Positions 9,099 through 18,486 of a DNA stretch of 64,000 bases are shown here, piece after piece. Source of the DNA: Aphanothece hegewaldii CCALA 016 (GTDB lineage Bacteria; Cyanobacteriota; Cyanobacteriia; Cyanobacteriales; Microcystaceae); contig NZ_PXOH01000003.1 of assembly GCF_003007785.1 (NCBI RefSeq), positions 186,001 through 250,000 of the forward strand, in the 5' to 3' direction. The notes under the pieces were generated by a model. The model did not search any database, was not told the DNA's origin, and was given only the letters and a program-made list of their open reading frames with translations. Each line of letters opens with the position of its first letter. The first letter of the stretch is position 1. A program made the translations under genes and the position numbers.

Positions 9099-10400
9099 TC
9101 AGCTATTTGAAAGACGAGAATTAAGGATAACTGTTTCTCGATGGCGAACCGTTGTTATAGCGACTTCCCAAGGAAAAGCAAAAGATTGAAAGGATTCGGG
9201 AGAAATACGATCTTTATCTAAATCAATGACAACTTGCTCAAAGATTTTTAGTAGTTGACGATGAATCAATTCTAATTTATGTAAATCATTCGTTTGATGA
9301 ATTTGCTCAATAATTTTAATCAGTTCTATATTATATTGATCGGCGCGATTTTTTTGTTTATTATTGAGCCATAATCGTAATTGCCATAAACTAGAAATTC
9401 CTAAAACACTTAGAGAAGTTAATAGCCCTAAAGGTTCTGCATATGTAACGAAGAAATTAGGTTGATCTTGATTATAATAAGCCAATGCTCCATCATGAAA
9501 GGAAAAACCTAAACTTTGAATTGATTCAGGCTGTCTAATCATCGCGGCTGAAGCATTTTCTTTCACTAATTCATTGCGTGATTCATAAAGAATACGAGTA
9601 ATTTCATAAATCAGATCAAAATTAATATTTTTATGAGTGACTAAAATAGCACGCACAGCAACAACGGGTAAATCATCAGCAGGAATCGGAATAAAACCAT
9701 TATAAGCACCTTTTGGAATTATACTCTCTTCTAATACAGGTAAAGTTAATTGTAAAGCGGCTGCTTGGTCAATTGAAACTAATTTAATTTCAGGTTTTTG
9801 TAAAAGTTGAGTAAGTGCTGAATTACCCAAAGCTGAAACTCTAAAAACAGCATCAACTTCACCTAAGTCTAAAGCTTTATAGGCTTCCTCTGGGGATAAT
9901 AATACTGTTTTAAAGTCCTGCTCTTTGAGTCCATAATGTTTACTAAGCGGCCAAAATAAAGCATAAGAGCCACTTCCTTTGGGCATCAAAGCGATTCGTT
10001 TTCCTTTAAGCTCACTAACTTTATTAATATTGGAATCTTCCCTAACAATGAGATGAAACATTTCTGGAAAAAGAAAGCTAACAACCTTGACAGAAGGCTC
10101 AATTGATGTATCGCTTTGTAACATCGCTAATTGTACTTTTTTTTGTTGGATTAACTCCTTATTTTTTTTCGATCCTTCCGTTTCTATAACTTGTATTTTA
10201 ATTTTAGAGTTATTTTTTTCAACAATTTTAGATAACGCTTGAGCAAAAGCATAATATTGTCCATCTTTCGCCCCTGATGCAAGGACTAAAGTCGTTACTT
10301 TGCTTGAATGATATACCCATTTAAAACTAAGCAGACCAACGATAATTAGACTAAATAGTACAATATATAAACCTAATTTTTTTTGGATAATTTTTTCCAT
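9099..10400 (-). CDS. TAXI-family solute-binding protein, membrane-anchored
   Basis: The 433-residue protein starts with a membrane anchor (about 11-30). The extracytoplasmic binding domain follows (about 38-310), with LASGAKDGQYYAFAQALSK, KVQLAMLQSDT, ELKGKRIALMPKGSGSYAL and a second lobe resembling TRAP-associated extracytoplasmic immunogenic proteins. A second hydrophobic helix (about 318-340, LGLLTSLSVLGISSLWQL) precedes a roughly 90-residue cytosolic tail. Classical TAXI proteins deliver small dicarboxylates to TRAP permeases, but no DctM/DctQ-like gene is nearby. The two-helix topology suggests a sensor or scaffold role instead, which is inference. A TPR glycosyltransferase gene follows after 36 bp. 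Confidence 0.85.
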   Translation of the reverse strand: MEKIIQKKLGLYIVLFSLIIVGLLSFKWVYHSSKVTTLVLASGAKDGQYYAFAQALSKIVEKNNSKIKIQVIETEGSKKNKELIQQKKVQLAMLQSDTSIEPSVKVVSFLFPEMFHLIVREDSNINKVSELKGKRIALMPKGSGSYALFWPLSKHYGLKEQDFKTVLLSPEEAYKALDLGEVDAVFRVSALGNSALTQLLQKPEIKLVSIDQAAALQLTLPVLEESIIPKGAYNGFIPIPADDLPVVAVRAILVTHKNINFDLIYEITRILYESRNELVKENASAAMIRQPESIQSLGFSFHDGALAYYNQDQPNFFVTYAEPLGLLTSLSVLGISSLWQLRLWLNNKQKNRADQYNIELIKIIEQIHQTNDLHKLELIHRQLLKIFEQVVIDLDKDRISPESFQSFAFPWEVAITTVRHRETVILNSRLSNS

Positions 10401-10540
10401 ATATTTGATTAAGCATGGATGATCTAGCCAAGTTGAATTGATGTTCTTATCCTAAATTATTCTGAGGATAGTTGTATTTCTTTCCTCGGCTTGTGTATTT
10501 TGTGTTAAAAAATATTAAGGGAAATTTAACGATTAAACAA

Positions 10541-11023
10541 ATGACTAATCTTAACTTTGGTAAACCTCGTCCCTTATGGCGAGTGCTTACCCTATCCGTT
10601 GTAACTTTTATGTTATATTATGGATGGTACAAATATATTATTCAAGAAGAATTACGTCGTTATAATGGTTATGGTTGGTCAGGTACTCTTTGTTTGTTTC
10701 CTTTTGTAATTGGAGTAGCTTTACCACAAATTATCTATCAACTTTATCCTACTTTAGGAAGTTGGGTAAGTTCACTTTCTTTACTCGGTATTGTCTGGAT
10801 ATATATTGTGCAGTACAAGTTGTATCGAACAGTTAATGAACTTTACCGAAAAGAAGGTTTAAAAGAACCTTTAACCATTTGGTGGTTATTCATTCCTGGA
10901 TTAAACTTAATGGTTGGTTTTAGACAAATTCATTTTCTAAGCGAATATTGGGCTAAAAAACAAAATACATCCATTGATGATCCTTTTGCTCAGGCAATTC
11001 CGCTTATTTCGCTAAACCTCTAG
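10541..11023 (+). CDS. Small multi-pass membrane protein (DUF4234-like?)
   Basis: The frame is open from a TTG at 10472, but the ATG at 10541 gives MTNLNFGKPRPLWRVLTLSV and is the more credible start (160 residues). Four hydrophobic stretches are visible: VLTLSVVTFMLYYGWYKYI, LCLFPFVIGVALPQIIY, SLSLLGIVWIYIVQYKLY and TIWWLFIPGLNLMVGF. The PRPLWRVLTLSVVTFMLYYG opening resembles the first helix of DUF4234-type membrane proteins, but the similarity is weak. It is divergent from the TAXI gene across 140 bp and precedes the 6S RNA gene. The function is unknown. Confidence 0.7.
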   Translation: MTNLNFGKPRPLWRVLTLSVVTFMLYYGWYKYIIQEELRRYNGYGWSGTLCLFPFVIGVALPQIIYQLYPTLGSWVSSLSLLGIVWIYIVQYKLYRTVNELYRKEGLKEPLTIWWLFIPGLNLMVGFRQIHFLSEYWAKKQNTSIDDPFAQAIPLISLNL

Positions 11024-11036
11024 CCCATCACAGAGG

Positions 11037-11066
11037 TTGACGACGGACTAAAAAAATAGCTATGAT
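11037..11066 (+). promoter_or_regulatory. Near-consensus SigA-type promoter of the 6S RNA gene
   Basis: TTGACG at 11037-11042 and TATGAT at 11061-11066 are separated by 18 bp, a close match to the group 1 sigma-factor consensus. The implied transcription start near 11073 coincides with the first bases of the closing stem of the RNA that follows. This is the clearest promoter in the window. Confidence 0.8.
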
Positions 11067-11072
11067 AAGAGT

Positions 11073-11258
11073 TACAAGGCTGCTGTGTTGGTGTCTGCCA
11101 ATAACGTTTATTGATCTATGCTTGTTTATTAAGGGAACTATAAGACCTTTGTGCAGTAGTAGACCGAGCTTGTACTCGGAAACGGAAGTGCGAAGCATTA
11201 GCGCCCACCTGGATTATCCAGGTCATAAGCTGAGGTAAAACGGCACAGCAGTCTTCCT
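11073..11258 (+). ncRNA. ssrS: 6S RNA
   Basis: The gene-free stretch 11024-11379 holds a structured RNA of about 185 nt. A long closing stem pairs AAGGCTGCTGTG (11076-11087) with CACAGCAGTCTT (11244-11255). Inside are the hairpins CCGAG/CTCGG (11164-11168 with 11175-11179) and ACCTGG/CCAGGT (11207-11212 with 11218-11223). These occupy the same relative positions as the hairpins flanking the open bubble of E. coli 6S RNA. The size, single large internal bubble and strong promoter all fit 6S RNA, which binds the housekeeping RNA polymerase holoenzyme by mimicking an open promoter. SRP RNA and tmRNA were considered and do not fit. Confidence 0.78.
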
Positions 11259-11379
11259 TATTTTTGGCATGATGCAAGAATTGTTAGAATTTATTGATAA
11301 AAATAAATTACAATCGGTCATAAGAGGCTAAGATCACATAAAATTTAGGTAAAGACAATGTAATGTTGTAGAGCCTACA

Positions 11380-12654
11380 TTGATTCAGTTATCAGAACGC
11401 CTGGCAACGCCGTTGTTTCCCGCCAAAATCTGGCGTTTGGAACAAGGATTGACCGTTATTTATCATCATTTACCTGTAGCTGCTGCGACAGTAGTTGATG
11501 TCTGGGTAAAAGCTGGAGCCGTAGCCGAACCCGAAAACTGGTCGGGAATCGCGCACTTTTTAGAACATATGATCTTTAAGGGGACAAAACGTATCGCCCC
11601 TGGTGTTTTTGACCAAGAAATCGAATATCGTGGAGGGATGACAAATGCAGCAACCAGTCATGATTATGCTCATTTTTTCCTGACGATCGCAAACTCACAA
11701 GTTACCGAAGCATTACCCTATCTAGCCGAAATCTTACTACAAGCGGAAATTGCTGATGAGGAGTTTTACCGAGAAAGAGACGTTGTTTTAGAAGAATTAA
11801 GATCCTGTCAAGATGATCCAGACTGGCTAGGATTTCAAACCTTGTGCGAAAGTATTTATCAGAGTCATCCTTATGGTCGATCGATTTTAGGAGATGAAGC
11901 AAGATTGATGCAACTATCGCCGAATCAGATGCGTTGTTTTCATCGTACCCACTATCAACCGAAAAATATGACGGTAGTGGTAGTTGGTGGAGTCTCAGAA
12001 GAAGAAGCATTGAGAGCCGTTCGTCAATCCTTTGCTAATTTTAGTACACCTTCTGAATGTCCTGCCACAGAAATCGAAGCAGAACCCCCGATGATCGGAA
12101 TTCGTCGATCGCAACTCTTTTTACCTCGTTTAGAAACCTCTCGTTTAACAATGGCTTGGAATGGGCCTGGTGTGGAACAATTAGAAGATGCTTTTGGTTT
12201 AGATCTAATTTCAGCAATTTTAACAGGTGGACGTTCATCGAGTTTAGTGAGAGACTTAAGAGAGGAACAACAGTTAGTTTTAGATATTGATAGTTGTTTT
12301 TCGCTGCAACGTGATTCTAGTTTGTTTACACTGAGTGCATGGTTAGATTCAACGAATTTAGACCAAGTAGAACAGTTAATTTGTCAAGCAATTCTGAAAC
12401 TACAAAAGCAACTCATTACAGAAGAACAGCTAAAACGTGGCATACGAATTTTACTAAATGACTACATTTTTTCGACTGAAACACCTGGACAAATTGCCGG
12501 TTTGTATGGATATTATCAAACAATTGCTCAAGTTGAATTATCACTCACCTATCCTAAAGTGATTCAACAATTGCAAGTCACTGATGTACAGCGTTTAGCG
12601 AGTCAATATCTCTCGCCCGAACGTTATGCAATTACCATTATGCAACCAAGTTAA
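11380..12654 (+). CDS. M16-family zinc metallopeptidase, active subunit
   Basis: The 424-residue insulinase/processing-peptidase family protein has an inverted zinc motif HFLEH (within IAHFLEHMIFKGT, about residues 61-73) and the downstream glutamate in RDVVLEELRS about 75 residues later, the third zinc ligand. The C-terminal M16_C lobe follows. The likely start is the TTG at 11380; no better in-frame ATG or clear Shine-Dalgarno site was seen, so the start is uncertain by a few codons. No signal peptide is visible. The next gene, 57 bp downstream, is a non-catalytic paralogue; such pairs form heterodimeric peptidases in other bacteria. Confidence 0.93.
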   Translation: MIQLSERLATPLFPAKIWRLEQGLTVIYHHLPVAAATVVDVWVKAGAVAEPENWSGIAHFLEHMIFKGTKRIAPGVFDQEIEYRGGMTNAATSHDYAHFFLTIANSQVTEALPYLAEILLQAEIADEEFYRERDVVLEELRSCQDDPDWLGFQTLCESIYQSHPYGRSILGDEARLMQLSPNQMRCFHRTHYQPKNMTVVVVGGVSEEEALRAVRQSFANFSTPSECPATEIEAEPPMIGIRRSQLFLPRLETSRLTMAWNGPGVEQLEDAFGLDLISAILTGGRSSSLVRDLREEQQLVLDIDSCFSLQRDSSLFTLSAWLDSTNLDQVEQLICQAILKLQKQLITEEQLKRGIRILLNDYIFSTETPGQIAGLYGYYQTIAQVELSLTYPKVIQQLQVTDVQRLASQYLSPERYAITIMQPS

Positions 12655-12711
12655 TAGTTAATACAATTTATCGTCAGAACGACAAAGCGAGAAGGCTATT
12701 TACAGCAAATC

Positions 12712-13977
12712 ATGAAAGAACAAAAGGTGCATCGGTTGATGTTAGAAAATGGCATCACCTTATTGTTAGTTGAAAATCAAGCGGCTGATTTAATTGCTGG
12801 ACGAATTTTCCTCAAAAATTCGGGTTCAAGATGGGAAAATAGAGAAAAAGCAGGATTATTTCATTTATTAGCAGCAACATTGACTAAAGGTAGTCAAAAA
12901 TATTCATCTGTCGAAATTGCCGAAAAAGTAGAATCAATTGGTGCAGGTTTAGGGGCTGATGCTGGTGCAGATTATTTCGTGATTAGTCTGAAAACAATTA
13001 CAGCAGATTTCGCGGAAATATTATCCTTAGTCGCCGAGATTATTAAGTTTCCCACGTTCCCAGAAAATGAAGTTGAACGCGAAAAATATCTGACTCAACA
13101 AAGTATCCGCTCACAACAGGAACAACCGTTTAACGTCGCATTTAGTCAATTGCGAGAAGCGATGTATCCTAATCATCCCTATGGTCTTTCGCTTTTAGGA
13201 ACAGCAGAAAGTGTCGCCCAAATTACCCGTTCTGACTTAGAATATTGCCATTATAATCATTTTTGTCCTGAGCAGATGATTATTAGTCTTTCAGGTCGAA
13301 TTACTGTTGCAGAAAGTGTACAATTAATTGAAGATGCGTTTCGAGATTGGAAACCGGAAAGTAATGGGTCTACTCAACTCAATTTAACTCCTTTACAAGC
13401 AAATCCCTTACAAAAATTAACAAAACAGGAAACACAACAATCGATCGTTATGTTAGGGTATTTAGGTGCTTCGGTAAAAGAGGATAACTACGCTATTCTT
13501 AAGTTATTGAATACCTATTTAGGGAATGGTCTTTCGAGTCGCTTATTTGTTGAATTGCGAGAAAAACGCGGATTAGCTTATGATGTATCTTCATTTTATC
13601 CAACTCGTCTTGAGCCATCACAATTTGTAATTTATATGGGAACAGCACCGCAAAATACGGCGATCGCAATTGATGGTTTACACACCGAAGCTGAACGACT
13701 GTGCGAGACTGAACTCAAACCAGAAGAATTACAAACGGCTAAAAATAAATTATTAGGACAATACGCATTAGGGAAACAAACTAACGCTGAAATGGCTCAA
13801 TTATTTGGCTGGTATGAAACCTTAGAATTAGGAATTGAGTTTGATTCTCGATTCCAAGAAGAAATTGCGAATATAACGCCAGAAATGGCTCGAAAAGTGG
13901 CTAATCAGTACTTAAGATTGCCTTATCTTTCATTAGTGGGACCGGCTGCTATATTAGATGGATATGACGAACCTTGA
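12712..13977 (+). CDS. M16-family peptidase homologue, non-catalytic partner
   Basis: The 421-residue M16 fold lacks the HxxEH zinc motif; the equivalent region reads LFHLLAATLTKGSQKYS. It keeps the C-terminal substrate-handling R/Y region, LREKRGLAYDVSSFYPT. This is the pattern of the inactive, substrate-binding half of two-subunit M16 peptidases such as mitochondrial processing peptidase alpha or the Sphingomonas Sph2681/Sph2682 pair. It lies 57 bp downstream of the catalytic paralogue on the same strand, so an operon and a heterodimer are likely. The substrate is unknown. Confidence 0.92.
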   Translation: MKEQKVHRLMLENGITLLLVENQAADLIAGRIFLKNSGSRWENREKAGLFHLLAATLTKGSQKYSSVEIAEKVESIGAGLGADAGADYFVISLKTITADFAEILSLVAEIIKFPTFPENEVEREKYLTQQSIRSQQEQPFNVAFSQLREAMYPNHPYGLSLLGTAESVAQITRSDLEYCHYNHFCPEQMIISLSGRITVAESVQLIEDAFRDWKPESNGSTQLNLTPLQANPLQKLTKQETQQSIVMLGYLGASVKEDNYAILKLLNTYLGNGLSSRLFVELREKRGLAYDVSSFYPTRLEPSQFVIYMGTAPQNTAIAIDGLHTEAERLCETELKPEELQTAKNKLLGQYALGKQTNAEMAQLFGWYETLELGIEFDSRFQEEIANITPEMARKVANQYLRLPYLSLVGPAAILDGYDEP

Positions 13978-14077
13978 CCGTAGTAGGGAAAGTTAAGTTA
14001 ATATGGAGTCATTAAAAATTTATGTTGATGATGGCTCTAGAACAAGAAAATAGTTAGATGTTTGCCCAATCCTAAAG

Positions 14078-14800
14078 ATGCTCACAAATTCGGCTGATCG
14101 ATCGCTGACCTCAATGGAAAAAGTCGTCATTATCATCAATTCTGAAGCTCATGGAATTGGAAAACCTTCTCGGTTGTCTCCGGTTGCCGAAAGAATGGTC
14201 AATGCTTTAAAGCAAGCTATCCCAGAAACCCTTGCTGTAGAGGTTATATCTGCTGCTTCACTTTGGTCAAAATCAGAATCGCCAAAAAATAGCAAAAATT
14301 TAATTTACTGTCCTCTGACGATTCAATTACCCCTAGGGTTCGATTTCCCAGGACGAACCATTTATCAAAATTGCCGTGATCTCGAAGCTAGACGCACTTG
14401 GGTTGAGCAAAAATTAGCCTTTCAAACCAGTATCGGTGATTCTTGGTTAGGGGATCTTTGGCTACCTATTGTTTTAACTCCTAAAGGGCCATTATATGGC
14501 GAAGTCATTGGCGAAGGCGCGATGCCCAATGCTTATCAGCAACCGATTGATTTAACTGATGATCTGCGTCAACCATTGTATTATTTAGCCCATCAGTTAC
14601 TCGAAAATATTTCAGCACCGCCATCGGTTTATCTTTTGCAGTTTAGTTTACTCGGCAAAGATATTGTTTTTGACAGACTTTGGCCTTTTCCGGCTGCACC
14701 TGCGATCGCTTCAATTAAAATTCAAAACCCGAATTTATATGCTTGTTATTGGCACTGTTTAACTAATCAGCCCATTTTAGATTTAGCTATTGTACCCTAA
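14078..14800 (+). CDS. Uncharacterised protein (240 aa)
   Basis: I do not recognise a named family. The product is soluble, about 240 residues, with EKVVIIINSEAHGIGKPSRL near the start, then NCRDLEARRTWVEQKLAFQT, and a C-terminal half with LPIVLTPKGPLYGEVIGEG and SVYLLQFSLLGKDIVFDRLW. An internal ATG at 14114 (MEKVVIII) is an alternative start. It lies 100 bp after the M16 pair and 27 bp before the Uma2 gene on the same strand. The mix of conserved-looking Trp, Pro and charged motifs suggests a real conserved cyanobacterial protein, without functional clues. Confidence 0.75.
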   Translation: MLTNSADRSLTSMEKVVIIINSEAHGIGKPSRLSPVAERMVNALKQAIPETLAVEVISAASLWSKSESPKNSKNLIYCPLTIQLPLGFDFPGRTIYQNCRDLEARRTWVEQKLAFQTSIGDSWLGDLWLPIVLTPKGPLYGEVIGEGAMPNAYQQPIDLTDDLRQPLYYLAHQLLENISAPPSVYLLQFSLLGKDIVFDRLWPFPAAPAIASIKIQNPNLYACYWHCLTNQPILDLAIVP

Positions 14801-14827
14801 AAATAGTACAAAATTGGCAAAATAATC

Positions 14828-15595
14828 ATGTCTACTGATATTATTTCAGAAAACCTATTTTTAGATCAAGACAAGGAATGGGAACCCCCCATGCCACCCA
14901 CTGATCTAATATTTGATGATGGAGAGCCGATGGAAAGTAATCGCCATCGTATAGCAATGAATACCCTAATTCAATCAGCCGAAATAGCTTTGTCTAGTCG
15001 GGTTGATTTTTTTGTCGGGGGTAATATGTTTGTCTACTTTAGCAGTACACAAGCCCGAAACCGAGATTTTAGAGGGCCAGATTTTTTCGTTGTTTTGAAT
15101 GTTAATCCGAGAGTCGATCGCCAAGGTTGGGTTGTCTGGGAAGAAAACGGGCGTTATCCTGATGTAATCATCGAGTTAATGTCATCGAGTACCGCCGACT
15201 CAGATATTGGAATCAAAAAAGATATTTATGAAGAAGTGTTTCGGACACCTGATTATTATGTTTTCGATCCTTTTGATGAAAATTCCCTTAAAGGATGGCA
15301 TCTTGATTCTAATCAGGGATATCAAGAAATTATTCCGAATGAACGAGGCTGGCTTTGGTGTTCTCGTTTAGAATTATGGTTAGGTATCTGGTCTGGTGCA
15401 GTTAGCCGAGATCAAGCGGCTTGGTTACGCTTTTATGATCTCCAAGGAAATTTAATTCCTTTACCCGAAGAATTAGCCGTAAGAGAACGCCAACGAGCCG
15501 AAGAAGCCACACAACGAGCCGAAAATGAAAGATTACGAGCCGAACGTTTAGCCGCGAGACTAAGAGAATTAGGTGAAAATCCTGATGATATCTAA
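14828..15595 (+). CDS. Uma2-family (DUF820) PD-(D/E)XK-fold protein
   Basis: The 255-residue protein has the Uma2 core: GPDFFVVLN, then YPDVIIELMSSSTADSDIG followed by KKDIYEEVFRTPDYYVFDP, which carry the acidic and lysine residues of the restriction-endonuclease-like fold. The C-terminus is a highly charged Arg/Glu/Ala coiled coil (RERQRAEEATQRAENERLRA and onward). This family is greatly expanded in cyanobacteria and its physiological role is unknown. It sits 27 bp after the 240-residue unknown gene. Confidence 0.92.
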   Translation: MSTDIISENLFLDQDKEWEPPMPPTDLIFDDGEPMESNRHRIAMNTLIQSAEIALSSRVDFFVGGNMFVYFSSTQARNRDFRGPDFFVVLNVNPRVDRQGWVVWEENGRYPDVIIELMSSSTADSDIGIKKDIYEEVFRTPDYYVFDPFDENSLKGWHLDSNQGYQEIIPNERGWLWCSRLELWLGIWSGAVSRDQAAWLRFYDLQGNLIPLPEELAVRERQRAEEATQRAENERLRAERLAARLRELGENPDDI

Positions 15596-15657
15596 AGATA
15601 GATGACTAAATACCTCATAATTTGGTAATAGTAACCCATCTTCTAAATTTTAATAAA

Positions 15658-16530
15658 ATGCTTTCACAAGCTTGGAAAACTGAATTACAAGATCTTATCA
15701 GGGGACTTTCTGGCGGTTTTTTATTCGGTATTCCTTTAATGTATACGATGGAAGTGTGGTGGATTGGCTCTTATACAAATCCCCCTTTGATGTTAAGCGT
15801 ATTAGCGGTTACTTTTTTAGTTCTTTTGTTACTAAATCAAACCGATGGATTTCGCAAAAATAATTCTAATAGTTTCATGCAAATGGTAAGAGATAGTGTA
15901 GAAGCTTTAGCGCTGGGTTTGCTCAGTGCGGCTGCAATACTTTTTTTGCTACAAGAAGTAACACTTGAAACACCTTTGGATGAAACATTAGGTAAAATAA
16001 TTTTTGAAGCGGTTCCATTTTCCTTGGGAGTAGCATTAGCCCGAACTTTAATCAGTGGAGGCGATGAAAACGACTCTGAATCAGAGGATGAAAAACCACA
16101 GCTATCAGGTCGAGAACGTAAAAAACAACGCTATCAAGCAACTTTAGCCGATATTGGTGCTACTGCTATTGGTGCGTTATTTATTGCGTTTAATATTGCC
16201 CCGACTGACGAAATTCCAACATTAGCATCAGCAGCATCAGCACCTTGGTTACTGGGGGTGATTGCATCGTCTTTAGTTATTTCTTATGGTATTGTTTTTG
16301 TCGCTGATTTTACAACGCAACAAAAGCGATTACAACAAGAAGGATTGTTTCAGCATCCTTTAGTTGAAACAGTAATGTCTTATCTCATTTCTTTAGTATT
16401 AGCAGCATTAATGTTGTGGTTTTTCCATCGCTTAAGTGTCACTGATCCTTGGCAAATTTGGTTACGTCATACAATTTTATTAGGGCTTCCCGCAACGGTA
16501 GGCGGCGCGGCAGGGCGGATCGCAATATGA
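15658..16530 (+). CDS. TIGR02587-family integral membrane protein
   Basis: The ATG at 15658 (MLSQAWKTELQDLIRG) is preferred over an upstream TTG at 15622. The 290-residue product has about seven hydrophobic segments and the opening LQDLIRGLSGGFLFGIPLMY, which I recognise as the TIGR02587 family. A charged loop rich in Asp/Glu and Arg/Lys lies in the middle (about residues 140-165). Its stop overlaps the start of the next gene by 4 bp (ATGA), so the two are translationally coupled; the two families are known to travel as a pair. The function is unknown. Confidence 0.85.
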   Translation: MLSQAWKTELQDLIRGLSGGFLFGIPLMYTMEVWWIGSYTNPPLMLSVLAVTFLVLLLLNQTDGFRKNNSNSFMQMVRDSVEALALGLLSAAAILFLLQEVTLETPLDETLGKIIFEAVPFSLGVALARTLISGGDENDSESEDEKPQLSGRERKKQRYQATLADIGATAIGALFIAFNIAPTDEIPTLASAASAPWLLGVIASSLVISYGIVFVADFTTQQKRLQQEGLFQHPLVETVMSYLISLVLAALMLWFFHRLSVTDPWQIWLRHTILLGLPATVGGAAGRIAI

Positions 16531-16943
16531 GCAAGAAAACTCCTTATAAGTCGTTAGTTGATCGTTCTAAAAATTCTTTTCCCGCAGAATGGGTGACATT
16601 TGCGATCGCATTTTTGATCGTTCTATCAATTGTCGGTTTAGTTTTATATACTTGGATAACGAGTGATCAACAACCGCCGATTTTATCCATCGAGCGTCAG
16701 GAAATTCGGGAAGCTCAAGGACAGTTTTATGTTCCATTTAAAATAACTAATACAGGTGGCGAAACCGCAGAATCAGTTCAAGTTATTGGTGAATTTAGAA
16801 TGAATGGAAAAATAGAAGAAGTTGGAGAACAACAATTCGATTTTCTTTCTGGAGGTGAGAAGGAAGAGGGGGCGTTTATTTTTACCCGCAACCCAAAAAA
16901 CGGCGAACTTGTGTTACGTGTAGCCAGTTATAAATTACCTTAA
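16527..16943 (+). CDS. TIGR02588-family single-span membrane protein
   Basis: Translation from the ATG at 16527 overlaps the TIGR02587 stop codon by 4 bp and is preferred over the longer open frame from 16449. The 138-residue product has one transmembrane helix (VTFAIAFLIVLSIVGLVLY). A predominantly beta extracytoplasmic domain follows (FYVPFKITNTGGETAESVQV ... GELVLRVASYKLP) with an immunoglobulin- or CARDB-like feel. This matches TIGR02588, known only as the partner of TIGR02587. The role is unknown. Confidence 0.85.
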   Translation: MSKKTPYKSLVDRSKNSFPAEWVTFAIAFLIVLSIVGLVLYTWITSDQQPPILSIERQEIREAQGQFYVPFKITNTGGETAESVQVIGEFRMNGKIEEVGEQQFDFLSGGEKEEGAFIFTRNPKNGELVLRVASYKLP

Positions 16944-17015
16944 ATCTTCAATATTTTAAACCAAGCAACAAGATACACTAGAAAAAAGTGTGAATCATCA
17001 AAAAAAGAGATCGGA

Positions 17016-18479
17016 ATGGATATACGCACCGTAGATACGACCCTGTTAAATTGGACTGGAGATGCAATAGCAGTGGGTTTGTATGAAGGAACCACAGAGG
17101 TTACGGGAGAGCTTGCCCAACTCAATGAAAACCTGACGGGTACGCTACAAGAACTAATTACAGACAATGAATTTGAAGGTAAACTCGGTTCAACAGCAGT
17201 CTCTAGAATAGGTGGTGGTTCGCTCCGTAAGATTATTTTAGTCGGTTTAGGGAAAGCGGAAGACTACAAGCTAGATACTCTTAGACGTGCTGCGGCTAGT
17301 ATTTCCCGTTTGGCTAAACAGGAAAAGCTCAAAACACTGGGAATCAGTTTACCTGTTGTTGAAGATAATTTATCACAAACGGCTCAGACGATTACAGAAG
17401 GTTTACTTTTGGCTATACATCAGGACGATCGCTTTAAATCCGAAAAAAAACCGATTAAATTAGAAACGGTTGATTTATTGGGCTTAAATAATCAAGATGA
17501 AGCGATCCGTCAAGCTGATATTATTGCGTCTGGTGTAATTTTAGCTCGTGAATTGGTGAATGCTCCCGCCAATAGTGTAACACCCGTGACGATGGCTCAA
17601 CAGGCCGAACAACTGGCGATCAATTATGGATTAGCAATTAAAATTTTAGAACAAGCAGAATGTGAAGCGCTAGGTATGGGGGCTTTTTTAGGGGTTGCTA
17701 AAGCGTCTGATCTTCCGCCGAAGTTTATTCATTTAACCTATAAACCTGAAGGTACACCCCGTAAAAAGGTGGCTATTGTTGGTAAAAGTTTGACTTTTGA
17801 TTCGGGTGGTTTGAATATCAAGGGTGCGGGTAGTGGTATTGAAACGATGAAAATGGATATGGGGGGCGGTGCGGCGACGTTGGGGGCGGCTAAAGCGATC
17901 GCTCAACTTAAACCCGATGTTGAGGTACATTTTATCTGTGCTGCAACGGAAAATATGATCAGTGGTCATGCGATGCGCCCTGGTGATATTCTAACGGCTT
18001 CTAATGGTAAAACGATTGAGGTTAATAATACGGATGCCGAAGGAAGACTAACCCTTGCTGATGCGCTGGTGTTTACGGAAAAATTAGGAGTAGATGCGAT
18101 CGTTGATTTGGCGACTCTTACGGGTGCTTGTGTTGTTGCTCTAGGCGATGATATTGCGGGTTTGTGGAGTACCGATCCAAGTTTGGCACAACAAATTAAA
18201 GATGCGTCTGTTGTTGCGGGCGAAAAGTTCTGGGAAATGCCGATGGAAGATAAGTATTTTGATGGACTAAAGTCAGGAATTGCTGATATGAAAAATACTG
18301 GCCCTCGTGCGGGTGGTGCCATTACAGCCGCTTTGTTCCTCAAGCAGTTTATTAAAGAAACGCCTTGGGCTCATTTAGATATTGCAGCCCCAGTGTGGAC
18401 GGAAAAAGATAATGGTGTTAATAATGCGGGGGCAACTGGTTTTCCGGTGCGGACTTTGGTTAATTGGGTAATGAGTTAG
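17016..18479 (+). CDS. pepA: Leucyl aminopeptidase (M17)
   Basis: The 487-residue cytosolic dimetal aminopeptidase removes N-terminal amino acids from peptides. The catalytic C-terminal domain contains [16 protein letters not shown] with metal-binding Lys/Asp, [13 protein letters not shown] and the M17 signature [14 protein letters not shown]. The N-terminal alpha/beta domain occupies about residues 1-165. The length is normal. It is monocistronic and convergent with the GGCT-fold gene, the two being separated by a hairpin at 18487-18514. Confidence 0.97.
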   Translation: MDIRTVDTTLLNWTGDAIAVGLYEGTTEVTGELAQLNENLTGTLQELITDNEFEGKLGSTAVSRIGGGSLRKIILVGLGKAEDYKLDTLRRAAASISRLAKQEKLKTLGISLPVVEDNLSQTAQTITEGLLLAIHQDDRFKSEKKPIKLETVDLLGLNNQDEAIRQADIIASGVILARELVNAPANSVTPVTMAQQAEQLAINYGLAIKILEQAECEALGMGAFLGVAKASDLPPKFIHLTYKPEGTPRKKVAIVGKSLTFDSGGLNIKGAGSGIETMKMDMGGGAATLGAAKAIAQLKPDVEVHFICAATENMISGHAMRPGDILTASNGKTIEVNNTDAEGRLTLADALVFTEKLGVDAIVDLATLTGACVVALGDDIAGLWSTDPSLAQQIKDASVVAGEKFWEMPMEDKYFDGLKSGIADMKNTGPRAGGAITAALFLKQFIKETPWAHLDIAAPVWTEKDNGVNNAGATGFPVRTLVNWVMS

Positions 18480-18486
18480 AACCAAT

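Noticed and set aside
11073-11258. SRP RNA or tmRNA as alternatives for the structured RNA
   Set aside because: The conserved SRP core (GGAAGCAGC-type) is absent, there is no tag reading frame or tRNA-like acceptor arm, and the length, single large bubble and hairpin positions fit 6S RNA.
17733-18343. Open frames antisense to pepA
   Set aside because: They overlap a well-conserved gene entirely, and their products show no recognisable domain or start signal.
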